Shown piece after piece: positions 54,904 to 64,000 of a stretch of 64,000 bases of DNA. Made by a program: the position numbers and the translations under genes. The notes below the pieces were generated by a model. That model did not search any database. It was not told where the DNA came from and saw only the letters and a list, made by a program, of their open reading frames with translations. Each line of letters starts with the position of its first letter. Positions within the stretch are counted from its first letter, which is position 1. This stretch comes from an uncultured beta proteobacterium. GTDB lineage: Bacteria > Pseudomonadota > Gammaproteobacteria > Burkholderiales > Burkholderiaceae_C. Location of the stretch: NCBI GenBank assembly GCA_903869595.1, contig CAIPZV010000069.1, forward strand, positions 1 to 64,000. The letters run 5' to 3'.

Positions 54904-56259
54904 ATGAGCGAATCCTCTGATGATCGCCAAGGCGCGGGGGGGCTGCGGGCTTGGTGGCAGCGTCTTTGGCGGGAGCCAGATACTGATGCCCCAACGGTAT
55001 CTTCAAGGACGGCGATCAGTGCTGCCCCGACCGAACTGTCGGTTCAGGCACAGGCCCAGCAGCAGGCTGAGGTTCAGTTGGAGCCGCGCCGAATCACCAA
55101 GGAAGCCCTGTCACTCCTGCAAGCAGCGGGCCCCGCAAAGGTTGCGCCGCCAGATTTACTGGCGCAGCGCGCCGAATTTTGGGCCACCGCCACCCATGAT
55201 TTATGCCAACCCGCGCAGGCCCTGGCGCTCTTTTTAGAGCGTCTGCGCCGCCTGCCTCCGCAAGCCTCAGCGGATGCTTTGCACGGCTATTTGCAATCGT
55301 CCATGGACGATTTGACGCGCTTGCTCAGCGGTCTGATGGAACTGGCCCAGATCGATGCGGGCGAAGTGCAGGCCTCCACCATGGTGGTGTCGGTGGACGA
55401 ACTGTTTTCCCGCTTGAACGCGCAGCTCGCTGGACAGGCGCAGGCCAAGGGTTTGCGCTTAGCGCTCCGTTCTAAGAGCCAGTCGGTGATAGCGGATCCC
55501 GCATTGCTCGAACGCATCTTGTTGGCCTTGGGGCGAAATGCCTTGCAATTTTGCGAGCGGGGCACGGTCTTGCTCAGTGCCCGGGTTGTGCAAGGCGGCA
55601 CTGCCGTGCGTATTGACGTCAGCGACAGCGGGCCGGGTATTGCCGAGCGCGACCATGTCAAAATTTTCGAACCATTTGCCCAGCGAAATGCGGCAAACCC
55701 GCAAGGCCCGTCGCGGCCCTCGCTGGGGCTGCATATTGCTTCGCGCCATGCGCGGCTTCTCGGGGCCGACCTGCAACTGCGCTCGGCGCTAGGGCGGGGA
55801 AGCCGTTTCTCCATCACGCTGGCGCTTGCGGCGCAGGAGCGCCGCGACGGGGACGAATTACCTACTACTTTGGAGGCCATCGGCCTAAACGGATTGCGCG
55901 TGGCTTTGCTAGATGCCGACCAGGAACGCGCCCGGACCGTGGACGCCTGGCTGACAAGTTGGGGTTGTTTAGTAGTGAACGACCTGAACCTGGACGCTGC
56001 ACAGACCGTGAATGCTGCAGAGGGATTTCAAGCACAAGCCATTGTGTGCGCCTGGCAGGCGGATGCGCCGCTTTCGGCAGGCAAACACATTGAGGCGCTG
56101 CGCGCGGCTAATGCAAGCCAGATACCGGCTTGCATCATTTACGCTGACCTTGGCACGGGCGACGCGGCGCCCAATGTGCCTGTCGCTACCGCCGTCCTGG
56201 GCCAGCCTCTGCAAGCAGCGCAGTTGCGCGCCTGGTTACGCCGCGCGGTGCAAAGCTAG
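54904..56259 (+). CDS. sensor histidine kinase with degenerate C-terminal receiver domain
   Basis: H-box ATATHDLCQPAQALALFLERL; DSGPGIAERDHVKIFEPF; C-terminal LRVALLDADQERARTVDAWLTSWGC. Confidence 0.88.
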   Translation: MSESSDDRQGAGGLRAWWQRLWREPDTDAPTVSSRTAISAAPTELSVQAQAQQQAEVQLEPRRITKEALSLLQAAGPAKVAPPDLLAQRAEFWATATHDLCQPAQALALFLERLRRLPPQASADALHGYLQSSMDDLTRLLSGLMELAQIDAGEVQASTMVVSVDELFSRLNAQLAGQAQAKGLRLALRSKSQSVIADPALLERILLALGRNALQFCERGTVLLSARVVQGGTAVRIDVSDSGPGIAERDHVKIFEPFAQRNAANPQGPSRPSLGLHIASRHARLLGADLQLRSALGRGSRFSITLALAAQERRDGDELPTTLEAIGLNGLRVALLDADQERARTVDAWLTSWGCLVVNDLNLDAAQTVNAAEGFQAQAIVCAWQADAPLSAGKHIEALRAANASQIPACIIYADLGTGDAAPNVPVATAVLGQPLQAAQLRAWLRRAVQS

Positions 56260-56271
56260 CCCTTGCGGGCT

Positions 56272-56913
56272 TCAGTTGCTGCCGTTGAAGGCGTAGTTGG
56301 CTGCTGCGCGCACCGCCTGCGTGCGGTTGTCGGCAGCAAAGTAGCGCAGGATCGCGCTGACATGGGTTTTGACGGTTTCTTCCGAAACTTCCAGCACAGC
56401 GGCAATTTCTCGGTTGGTTTGGCCTTCCATCAAGCCGCGCAAGACTTTTTCTTGTTTGCGCGACAGGGGTGCCGGTAAGGCCGCTTTACCTGCTGCGGTC
56501 AGCGGACGCAGTTCCTGGGGCAAATAAATCTCCCCGTTCAGCACCTGGGAAATCGCTTCGAGCAAATCGTCGGTGTTGCCCGACTTGGTGACGAAACCGG
56601 CAGCGCCATTTTTGAGCGCTAACTGAATCAATTGCAGTGTGGTGCTACCCGAGATCATCAGCACCACCAGCGCCGGTTGTATTCGGCCCATCTGGCGCAG
56701 CACCTCTAAACCATTCATATCGGGCAGGTGGTAGTCCAGCAGCACCAGGTCGATATCGCGGTGCGGCAGCAGCATGTCAATAGCAGCGGCACCAGTGCCG
56801 GCGTGCAGCAATTGCAGCCGGGGGTACATGCCCGAGAGCACTTGGCCCAGGCCTTCGCGCACCAGCGCATGGTCATCCACAATCAGTATTTTCACGACGC
56901 CTTGGGCTTCCAA
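56272..56913 (-). CDS. LuxR/NarL-family response regulator
   Basis: ILIVDDHALVREGL; LVLLDYHLPDMNGLEVL; HTH TNREIAAVLEVSEETVKTHVSAIL. Confidence 0.94.
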   Translation of the reverse strand: MEAQGVVKILIVDDHALVREGLGQVLSGMYPRLQLLHAGTGAAAIDMLLPHRDIDLVLLDYHLPDMNGLEVLRQMGRIQPALVVLMISGSTTLQLIQLALKNGAAGFVTKSGNTDDLLEAISQVLNGEIYLPQELRPLTAAGKAALPAPLSRKQEKVLRGLMEGQTNREIAAVLEVSEETVKTHVSAILRYFAADNRTQAVRAAANYAFNGSN

Positions 56914-56964
56914 CTTAATAGTATTTATAGATCGGTGAATATTACACCTTTCACCATAGTGGCC

Positions 56965-56999
56965 AAAAAAAATCCCGCAAAGCCCATGGCTTGCGGGAT
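56965..56999 (-). terminator. rho-independent terminator for hppA
   Basis: Minus strand ATCCCGCAAGCCATGGGCTTTGCGGGAT followed by T8. Confidence 0.8.
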
Positions 57000-57002
57000 G
57001 GA

Positions 57003-57025
57003 GACCGGTCCGTGGCGGACCGGTC
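57003..57025. terminator. second perfect hairpin downstream of hppA
   Basis: GACCGGTCCG-TGG-CGGACCGGTC, 10-bp perfect stem. Confidence 0.5.
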
Positions 57026-57050
57026 AGGGCGGCGATTGGCCTAGCAGGTA

Positions 57051-59129
57051 TCAGCCGCCGTGCATCTTCATCATCACCGGCACGATCAGCAGCGCCACGA
57101 TGTTGATGATCTTGATCAAGGGGTTGACCGCAGGACCGGCTGTGTCTTTGTAGGGGTCACCCACGGTGTCGCCGGTCACAGCCGCTTTGTGGGTGTCAGA
57201 GCCTTTGCCGCCGTGGTGTCCGTCTTCGATGTATTTCTTGGCGTTGTCCCAGGCACCGCCTCCGGTACACATGGAAATAGCCACGAACAAACCGGTGACG
57301 ATGGTGCCCATCAACAAACCACCCAAAGCCGCTGGGCCAAGGACCAGGCCGACCACGATGGGTGCGACGACTGGCAACAAGCTGGGGATCATCATTTCTT
57401 TGATGGCCGCTGTGGTCAACATGTCCACCGCAGTGTCGTACTCGGGCTTGCCGGTACCGTCCATGATGCCTTTGATTTCCTTGAACTGGCGGCGCACTTC
57501 CACCACCACGGCACCGGCAGCGCGGCCCACCGCCTCCATCGCCATCGCAGCGAACAAGTAAGGAATCAAGCCGCCGATGAACAAGCCAATGATGACCTTG
57601 GGGTCGCTCAAGTCAAACTTGATGTGCGCGCCCAGGCCTTCTAACTTGTGGGTGTAATCAGCAAACAGCACCAGTGCGGCCAAACCGGCAGAACCGATGG
57701 CGTAGCCTTTGGTCACCGCCTTGGTGGTGTTACCCACGGCGTCCAGTGGGTCGGTGATGTCGCGCACGCTGGCGGGCAATTCGGCCATTTCGGCAATGCC
57801 ACCGGCGTTGTCGGTGATGGGGCCGTAGGCGTCCAAGGCGACCACGATACCGGCCATGCTCAGCATGGAGGTGGCCGCGATGGCAATACCGTACAAGCCG
57901 CCCAGGTCAAATGCGCTGTAGATCGCCGCACAAACAAACAGCACAGGCCAGGCAGTAGAGCGCATAGACACGCCCAGGCCCGCAATGATGTTGGTGCCAT
58001 GGCCGGTGGTTGATGCTTGCGCAATATGCTGCACTGGCGCGTACTGGGTCCCGGTGTAGTACTCGGTGATCCAGACCAGCGCGCCGGTCAAAATCAGGCC
58101 GATAGCGCAGGCGCCGAAGAGTCCGCTGGCGCTCAAGGCCTTGCCATCGGGCAAAGCCACCGGGGCGGGGAATAGCGACTGGGTTACAAAGTAAAACGCC
58201 ACCAATGACAGCACACCCGCGACGGCCAAGCCCTTGTACAGCGCGGGCATCACATTGGTCATGCCGGGGCTGGCTTTGACAAAGAAGCATCCAATGATGG
58301 AAGCCACGATGGACACGCCACCGAGTACCAGCGGATACAGCACCATATTCGGACCGGCGGTACCGGCCAGCAGCGCACCCAACACCATGGTGGCAATCAG
58401 GGTCACCGCATAGGTTTCGAACAAGTCAGCGGCCATACCGGCGCAATCGCCCACGTTGTCACCCACGTTGTCCGCAATCACGGCAGGGTTGCGTGGGTCA
58501 TCTTCCGGAATACCAGCCTCGACCTTGCCCACCAAGTCAGCGCCTACGTCAGCGCCCTTGGTGAAAATGCCGCCGCCCAGACGGGCGAAGATGGAAATCA
58601 GCGAGGAGCCGAAGGCAAAGCCCACCAGCGGGTTGAGCATGGCGGCCAGCGCTTTGCCGTCCGCAGGCACGCCGCCGGAGGTAAGGTACCAGTAGAAGCC
58701 GGTCACGCCCAAGAGACCGAGTCCCACGACCAGCATGCCGGTTATCGCACCACCGCGAAAGGCGACATCGAGCGCCGGGCCGATGCCCCGCGTGGCAGCC
58801 TGCGCGGTACGCACGTTGGCGCGCACCGACACATTCATGCCGATAAAGCCGCAAGCACCTGAGAGCACCGCACCGAGCACAAAACCACCCGCGCTCAAGG
58901 GGTCTAGCACTACCGCAATAAGAATAGCCAGTACCACGCCGACCATGGCGATGGTTTTGTATTGCCGCGCTAAGTAGGCGGCGGCACCGGTTTGAATGGC
59001 CGCTGCAATTTCTTGCATGCGGGCATTACCTGCGTCTTGGGAAAGAATCCAGCTGCGGGCCCAAACACCGTAAATCACGGCAATCAAACCACAGACAAGC
59101 GCAAGAATCAGCGCTGAGTTACCTGTCAT
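57051..59129 (-). CDS. hppA: membrane-bound proton-translocating pyrophosphatase
   Basis: Full-length about 692 aa; [52 protein letters not shown]. Confidence 0.97.
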   Translation of the reverse strand: MTGNSALILALVCGLIAVIYGVWARSWILSQDAGNARMQEIAAAIQTGAAAYLARQYKTIAMVGVVLAILIAVVLDPLSAGGFVLGAVLSGACGFIGMNVSVRANVRTAQAATRGIGPALDVAFRGGAITGMLVVGLGLLGVTGFYWYLTSGGVPADGKALAAMLNPLVGFAFGSSLISIFARLGGGIFTKGADVGADLVGKVEAGIPEDDPRNPAVIADNVGDNVGDCAGMAADLFETYAVTLIATMVLGALLAGTAGPNMVLYPLVLGGVSIVASIIGCFFVKASPGMTNVMPALYKGLAVAGVLSLVAFYFVTQSLFPAPVALPDGKALSASGLFGACAIGLILTGALVWITEYYTGTQYAPVQHIAQASTTGHGTNIIAGLGVSMRSTAWPVLFVCAAIYSAFDLGGLYGIAIAATSMLSMAGIVVALDAYGPITDNAGGIAEMAELPASVRDITDPLDAVGNTTKAVTKGYAIGSAGLAALVLFADYTHKLEGLGAHIKFDLSDPKVIIGLFIGGLIPYLFAAMAMEAVGRAAGAVVVEVRRQFKEIKGIMDGTGKPEYDTAVDMLTTAAIKEMMIPSLLPVVAPIVVGLVLGPAALGGLLMGTIVTGLFVAISMCTGGGAWDNAKKYIEDGHHGGKGSDTHKAAVTGDTVGDPYKDTAGPAVNPLIKIINIVALLIVPVMMKMHGG

Positions 59130-59362
59130 ATAAATCTCCAAACTAGCATGTTTCGCGAACAAAGGAGTAACGCTGGCGGTACTCCCGCTGCGTTGCTTCC
59201 TCGTGCTCACAACCTGCAATAGTCGGAGAGCCGATTGGCCAACTCCCGCAACTGTAGCCGCAAAAGTCAGCAATACGGAGCTTCGCAAGGGCCAAGTCAG
59301 TAAAATCAGGGTTAATACTGATAGTGATCGGTATCCACTTCTAACCACCTCACGAGCTATTT

Positions 59363-59902
59363 ATGTCCCTTGACAAAGTCACCCCCGGAAAAAACGCGCC
59401 CAAAGAATTCAATGTGATCATCGAAATCCCGATGAACGCAGACCCGGTGAAATACGAAGTCAATAAAGAAACCGGCGCGATCTTCGTAGACCGTTTCATG
59501 AGTACGGCAATGCACTATCCGACCAACTATGGCTATGTCCCTAAGACCATCTCCGGCGATGGCGATCCGGTCGATGTGCTGGTCATCACGCCGGTGCCCT
59601 TGATTCCAGGCGTGGTGGTGCCTTGCCGCGCCATCGGCATCCTCAAAATGGAAGACGAAGCGGGAATGGACGGTAAGGTGCTGGCGGTGCCCATCGATAA
59701 AATTTTGTCGCTCTACACCCAATGGCAAAAGCCTGCCGACCTCAATCCGCTGCGTCTGAAAACGATTGCCCATTTCTTTGAACACTACAAAGATTTGGAA
59801 GAGGGTAAATGGGTCAAAATTTTGGGATGGGAAGGGCCTGAGGCAGCGCATCAGGAAATTTCCGAAGGCATGGACAACTACCAAAAAGAGCAGTCTGCTT
59901 AA
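59363..59902 (+). CDS. ppa: soluble inorganic pyrophosphatase
   Basis: [36 protein letters not shown]. Confidence 0.97.
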   Translation: MSLDKVTPGKNAPKEFNVIIEIPMNADPVKYEVNKETGAIFVDRFMSTAMHYPTNYGYVPKTISGDGDPVDVLVITPVPLIPGVVVPCRAIGILKMEDEAGMDGKVLAVPIDKILSLYTQWQKPADLNPLRLKTIAHFFEHYKDLEEGKWVKILGWEGPEAAHQEISEGMDNYQKEQSA

Positions 59903-59968
59903 CGCCCAGGTCGATCAATCGCTTGTCAATACAGGACGCGGCGAGCGCTGCGCCTTGAAGGTCAAGCT

Positions 59969-61159
59969 TTATTGAGGTTCGGCGGACATGCCCTTGAAGG
60001 GCGAGCGTTGCTGCAGGTTCCCCATGTAGTGGTCTATGCCGTCACCCTCGCGCTCCAAAAAACGGGCCACTGCGTCGGCAAACGCGGGGTGGGCCAACCA
60101 GTGCGCGCTGCTAGTTTTGACCGGCATCAGGGCGCGGGCCATTTTGTGTTCGCCCTGGGCGCCGCCTTCAAAGCGCCCGAAATTGTTTTCTATGCACCAT
60201 TGCAGGGGCTGGTAGTAGCAGGCCTCAAAGTGCAGGCAGTCCACCCGTTCCAGCGCTCCCCAGTAGCGTCCGTAGGCGACGCGGGGCTGGGAGCAATCCG
60301 GATTGGCGCTGCTAAGGCCAATCAGGCTGCTAGCGATAGGGCGACCCGCGCGTTCGGCCACGAAAAGTAACCAGTTTTCAGGCATGTCGCTTTGCATAGC
60401 CGCAAAGAAAGCGCGGCTCAGGTAAGGTGCATTGCCGTGCTCCAGGTAGGTGCGCTCATAGCAGCGGTAGAAAAAATCCCAGTCAGCATCGCCGATATCG
60501 CTGCCTTTGACCGAGCGAAATTGCACACCTGCGTCAGCCACTTTGCGCCGCTCCTGGCGGATTTTTTTGCGCTTGTCTTGCGACAGGCTGGCTAGGAAGG
60601 CGTCGAAATCGGCGAACCCGGGCGTGGTATTCGTCCAGTGAAATTGCACCGTGTGGCGCAACATCAGGCCGCTATCAGCGCAGGCTTGGGCATCTTGGGG
60701 CGATACGAATAACAAATGCAGCGAGGACATTTCCCGGCCCTGGCTGTGGGCTATTAATGCGGCGATCAGCGCTTGCCGCGCCGCAGCGTCGCGCGCCAGC
60801 AGGCGGGCGCCCGGCACCGGCGTAAAGGGCACTGCCACCGTGGCCTTGGGGTAGTAAGCCAGACCATGCTGCTGGTAGGCATTGGCCCAGGCCCAGTCAA
60901 ATACGTATTCGCCATAGGAATGGTCTTTTTCGTACAGCATGCAGGCGCCTACCAATATGCCGCCCCGCTCCAGGCTGATGCATACGGGCTTCCAGCCGGT
61001 AGCCGGGCAAGCGCTGGCACTTTGCTCCAAAGCGGCCAGGTAGGCGTGGCGCATAAAGGGGCTGGCTTCCGGGTGCTCGGCCAGCAAGCCGTCCCATAGT
61101 CCGGCATCGATGGCGCAGACCGAGTCGTGTACACGGGTGACATAATCATTAAGCCCCAT
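59969..61159 (-). CDS. FemAB/GNAT-like peptidogalycan-biosynthesis-type protein (DUF482-like)
   Basis: SPFMRHAYLAALEQS; SYGEYVFDWAWANAYQQHGLAYYPK; LSQDKRKKIRQERRKV; FEGGAQGEHKMARALMP. Confidence 0.88.
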   Translation of the reverse strand: MGLNDYVTRVHDSVCAIDAGLWDGLLAEHPEASPFMRHAYLAALEQSASACPATGWKPVCISLERGGILVGACMLYEKDHSYGEYVFDWAWANAYQQHGLAYYPKATVAVPFTPVPGARLLARDAAARQALIAALIAHSQGREMSSLHLLFVSPQDAQACADSGLMLRHTVQFHWTNTTPGFADFDAFLASLSQDKRKKIRQERRKVADAGVQFRSVKGSDIGDADWDFFYRCYERTYLEHGNAPYLSRAFFAAMQSDMPENWLLFVAERAGRPIASSLIGLSSANPDCSQPRVAYGRYWGALERVDCLHFEACYYQPLQWCIENNFGRFEGGAQGEHKMARALMPVKTSSAHWLAHPAFADAVARFLEREGDGIDHYMGNLQQRSPFKGMSAEPQ

Positions 61160-61232
61160 GCAGCCTCCCGACGCAGGCTGGGAAGGCGCCCGATGGCGCA
61201 CACGGCGCCACAGTTTTCATAAGCATTCGTAC

Positions 61233-62933
61233 ATGACTCTCAAAATTTGCGTTGCCCAACTCAACTTCATCGTAGGTGACCTGAGCGGCAACGCGCAAAA
61301 AATACTGGATGCGGCAAACCAGGCCCATGCACAGGGCGCCCGTTTGCTGCTGACACCCGAATTGTCGCTGTGCGGCTACGCCGCCGAAGACCTGTATTTG
61401 CGCCCCGCATTTATGCAGGCCTGTGATGATGCCCTGAAATGGCTGGCCGCGCAGTTAGCGGGTCTTGCCGACATGTGCGTGGTGGTCGGTCACCCGCAAG
61501 GCGGCGACCAGCGCGGCACGGCAGTTTCCATCACGGAACGCTTTAACTGTGCCAGCGTGCTGCGCGAAGGCCAGGTGATAGCCACCTACGCAAAGCAGGA
61601 ACTGCCCAATTACCAGGTGTTTGACGAGCGGCGCTACTTTGCGCCCGGCAGCCAGACTTGTGTGTTCGAGGCCGGTCCGGCGCATGCACCAGTGCATGTG
61701 GGCCTGCTAATTTGTGAAGACGCTTGGTTTGAAGGCCCGGCACTGGCAGCCAGGGCGGCGGGTGCAGAGTTGCTGGCGGTGATCAATGCCTCGCCTTTTC
61801 ATTTGGGCAAGGGCTATCAGCGCGAGCAGGTCATGGCCGAGCGTTGCCGCGGCACCGGCCTACCTTTGGTTTATGCGCATCTGGTGGGCGGGCAGGACGA
61901 ATTGGTGTTTGAGGGGCGCTCTTTCGTGTTGGATGCCCAAGGCCAGGTGCAGGGCCGAGCAGCCAGTTTCCAGGAGGCCCTGTTCGCTTGTGCGTTAGAG
62001 GACGGCGATACGGTAGCTGTCAGCCCGGGCGATAAGTTGGCTAGATGGACCGCTGCCATCGAGCCACAGCGCCCCGAACAAGCCGATTTGTGGGACGCCT
62101 TGGTTTTAGGGGTGCGCGATTACGTAGGTAAAAACCGCTTCCCCGGCGTATTGCTAGGCCTATCGGGCGGTATCGATTCGGCGCTGGTGCTGGCTATTGC
62201 GGTGGACGCGCTGGGTGCCGATAGGGTGCGCGCGGTGATGATGCCCTCGCCCTACACCGCCGACATCAGTTGGATGGATGCCCGCGAGATGGCTGGGCGC
62301 ATGGGGGTGCGCTACGACGAAATTTCTATTCGCCCCGAGTTTGAAGCCTTCAAGGCCTCGCTGGCCGGTGAATTTGCTGGGCGCACAGAAGACAGCACCG
62401 AAGAAAACATCCAGGCCCGCATACGCGGCACGCTCTTGATGGCCTTGAGCAATAAATTCGGCTCCATGGTGCTGACCACCGGCAACAAGTCCGAAATGGC
62501 TACCGGCTATTGCACCCTGTATGGCGATATGGCCGGTGGATTCGCCGTGATCAAAGACTTGCCCAAGATGAAGGTCTTCACCATGGCGCGCTGGCGCAAT
62601 CAGCACGACCCCTATGGCACGGGCCAAGAGCCGATTCCAGAGCGCATCATCACCAGGCCCCCCAGCGCCGAGCTGCGGCCTGACCAGACCGACCAGGACA
62701 GCTTGCCGCCTTACGAGGTGCTAGATGCCATCATCGAGCGCTACATGGAAAACGACCAAAGCATCGTCGAGATCGTGGCCGCCGGGTACAGCGCCGCCGA
62801 CGTCGAGCGCGTCACCCGCCTGATTCAGATCAACGAATACAAGCGTCGCCAGGCGCCCCCCGGAATTCGCGTCAGCCACCGCAGTTTCGGCAAGGATTGG
62901 CGTTATCCTATTACCAATCGATTCCGTGCCTGA
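61233..62933 (+). CDS. nadE: glutamine-dependent NAD+ synthase
   Basis: N-terminal nitrilase domain; LLGLSGGIDSALVLAIAVDALGADRVRAVMMPSPYT; TTGNKSEMATGYCTLYGDMAGGFAVIKD. Confidence 0.97.
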   Translation: MTLKICVAQLNFIVGDLSGNAQKILDAANQAHAQGARLLLTPELSLCGYAAEDLYLRPAFMQACDDALKWLAAQLAGLADMCVVVGHPQGGDQRGTAVSITERFNCASVLREGQVIATYAKQELPNYQVFDERRYFAPGSQTCVFEAGPAHAPVHVGLLICEDAWFEGPALAARAAGAELLAVINASPFHLGKGYQREQVMAERCRGTGLPLVYAHLVGGQDELVFEGRSFVLDAQGQVQGRAASFQEALFACALEDGDTVAVSPGDKLARWTAAIEPQRPEQADLWDALVLGVRDYVGKNRFPGVLLGLSGGIDSALVLAIAVDALGADRVRAVMMPSPYTADISWMDAREMAGRMGVRYDEISIRPEFEAFKASLAGEFAGRTEDSTEENIQARIRGTLLMALSNKFGSMVLTTGNKSEMATGYCTLYGDMAGGFAVIKDLPKMKVFTMARWRNQHDPYGTGQEPIPERIITRPPSAELRPDQTDQDSLPPYEVLDAIIERYMENDQSIVEIVAAGYSAADVERVTRLIQINEYKRRQAPPGIRVSHRSFGKDWRYPITNRFRA

Positions 62934-62947
62934 ATCCATTTTTTTAA

Positions 62948-63301
<354 letters not shown>

Positions 63302-63323
63302 CTCGCTTTTCTGAGGGCTAGGC

Positions 63324-63860
63324 TTAAGTGCCCACGCCCTTGCGCGTGGGCTCGGTCGGTTTGTAGTGAACCAGCCGCGTACCCGCCACAATGTCGTGCC
63401 AGAACTGTCTGTTCGGCGCCAGCCCGCTGCTTCCTGCCCAGGCGGCCACCCACAGTAAAAATACCAAGGCTTGCACCCCTGCAGGCAAGGCAGCTTCCCA
63501 GGCCAGTGCCAAAGGCGGAAGCACCCACACCCAACTGAGCACATAACGCAACAAGGCCCGTTGCCGGGTGACCAAGGCGCCCTGGGTATCGACCAGCCGG
63601 ATATGCCAAGTCTTCATGGCGAGTGTTTGGCCACGCGTCCAGAAAATGACGAAATAGGCGCTCAGGGCCAAAAAGATAAACACCTGTAGCGCCGTCCGGT
63701 TGTCCATGGCGTTGCGCGTTTGGGTGAGCGTCCCGAACAGGTAGCCCGCGATGAAAACCACGCCAAAGAGCAACATGCCTTCGTAAAGCCAGCAAGCCAT
63801 GCGCCGCCACACGCCGGGCGTTTGGTATTCAAAATTTTCCAAAGCAGTGGGTTCGGACAT
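63324..63860 (-). CDS. RDD-family membrane protein
   Basis: TPGVWRRMACWLYEGMLLFGVVFIAGYLFG; GQTLAMKTWHIRLVDTQGALV. Confidence 0.8.
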   Translation of the reverse strand: MSEPTALENFEYQTPGVWRRMACWLYEGMLLFGVVFIAGYLFGTLTQTRNAMDNRTALQVFIFLALSAYFVIFWTRGQTLAMKTWHIRLVDTQGALVTRQRALLRYVLSWVWVLPPLALAWEAALPAGVQALVFLLWVAAWAGSSGLAPNRQFWHDIVAGTRLVHYKPTEPTRKGVGT

Positions 63861-64000
63861 GCGGTGGGTACGGGGCGTCTGGTGCCAAGCTTGGGGGTTG
63901 GTAAGCGGGCCGGTCGGGCTTCATGGCTGCTTGCAGGCAACTCCGCAATAGTTTCATACGCTCAGCACGCTTTAGTTTGACGCTGCGTTGTCCTTCAAGG

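Noticed and set aside
59195-59225. Possible SRP (4.5S) RNA core, minus strand GAGCACGAGGAAGCAACGC
   Set aside because: Only a short resemblance to the GGTCCGGAAGGAAGCAGCC loop; the conserved core and flanking pairing are absent.

Overview
This 64 kb, mostly GC-rich window reads as a betaproteobacterial (Burkholderiales/Comamonadaceae-like, by inference) chromosome segment. Most of it is dense housekeeping sequence: fdhA-fdhD, adhC, a P450, ggt, an acyl-CoA synthetase, an ABC-F ATPase, prmB, dapE/pilU-like/dapD/dapC, smc-zipA-ligA-def, two crotonases plus an HpaB/AbfD-like flavoprotein, dnaX-ybaB-recR, mltD, rnhA, moeA, moaA, a sensor kinase and LuxR-type regulator, hppA/ppa, nadE and glnB. 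There are two accessory patches. The first (about 3.8-7.9 kb) is an AT-rich cassette (zinc-ribbon membrane protein plus FRG-domain protein) bracketed by hicAB and prlF-yhaV toxin-antitoxin loci and by SulP-transporter sequences (one relic, one gene lacking STAS). The second (about 13.4-15.9 kb) is a PD-(D/E)XK-like protein plus a NUDIX fusion protein, bracketed by two decayed antitoxin genes. Other notable observations are a dnaX slippery A9 tract followed by a perfect 9-bp stem, a crotonase with histone-H1-like Lys/Ala-rich tails at both ends, a duplicated acyl-CoA-synthetase 3' end flanking an AAA/DUF4143 ATPase gene, and an internally deleted M48 peptidase relic beside lemA. No rRNA, tRNA, CRISPR array, transposase or prophage was recognised. 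All family calls come from reading motifs; no searches were run.
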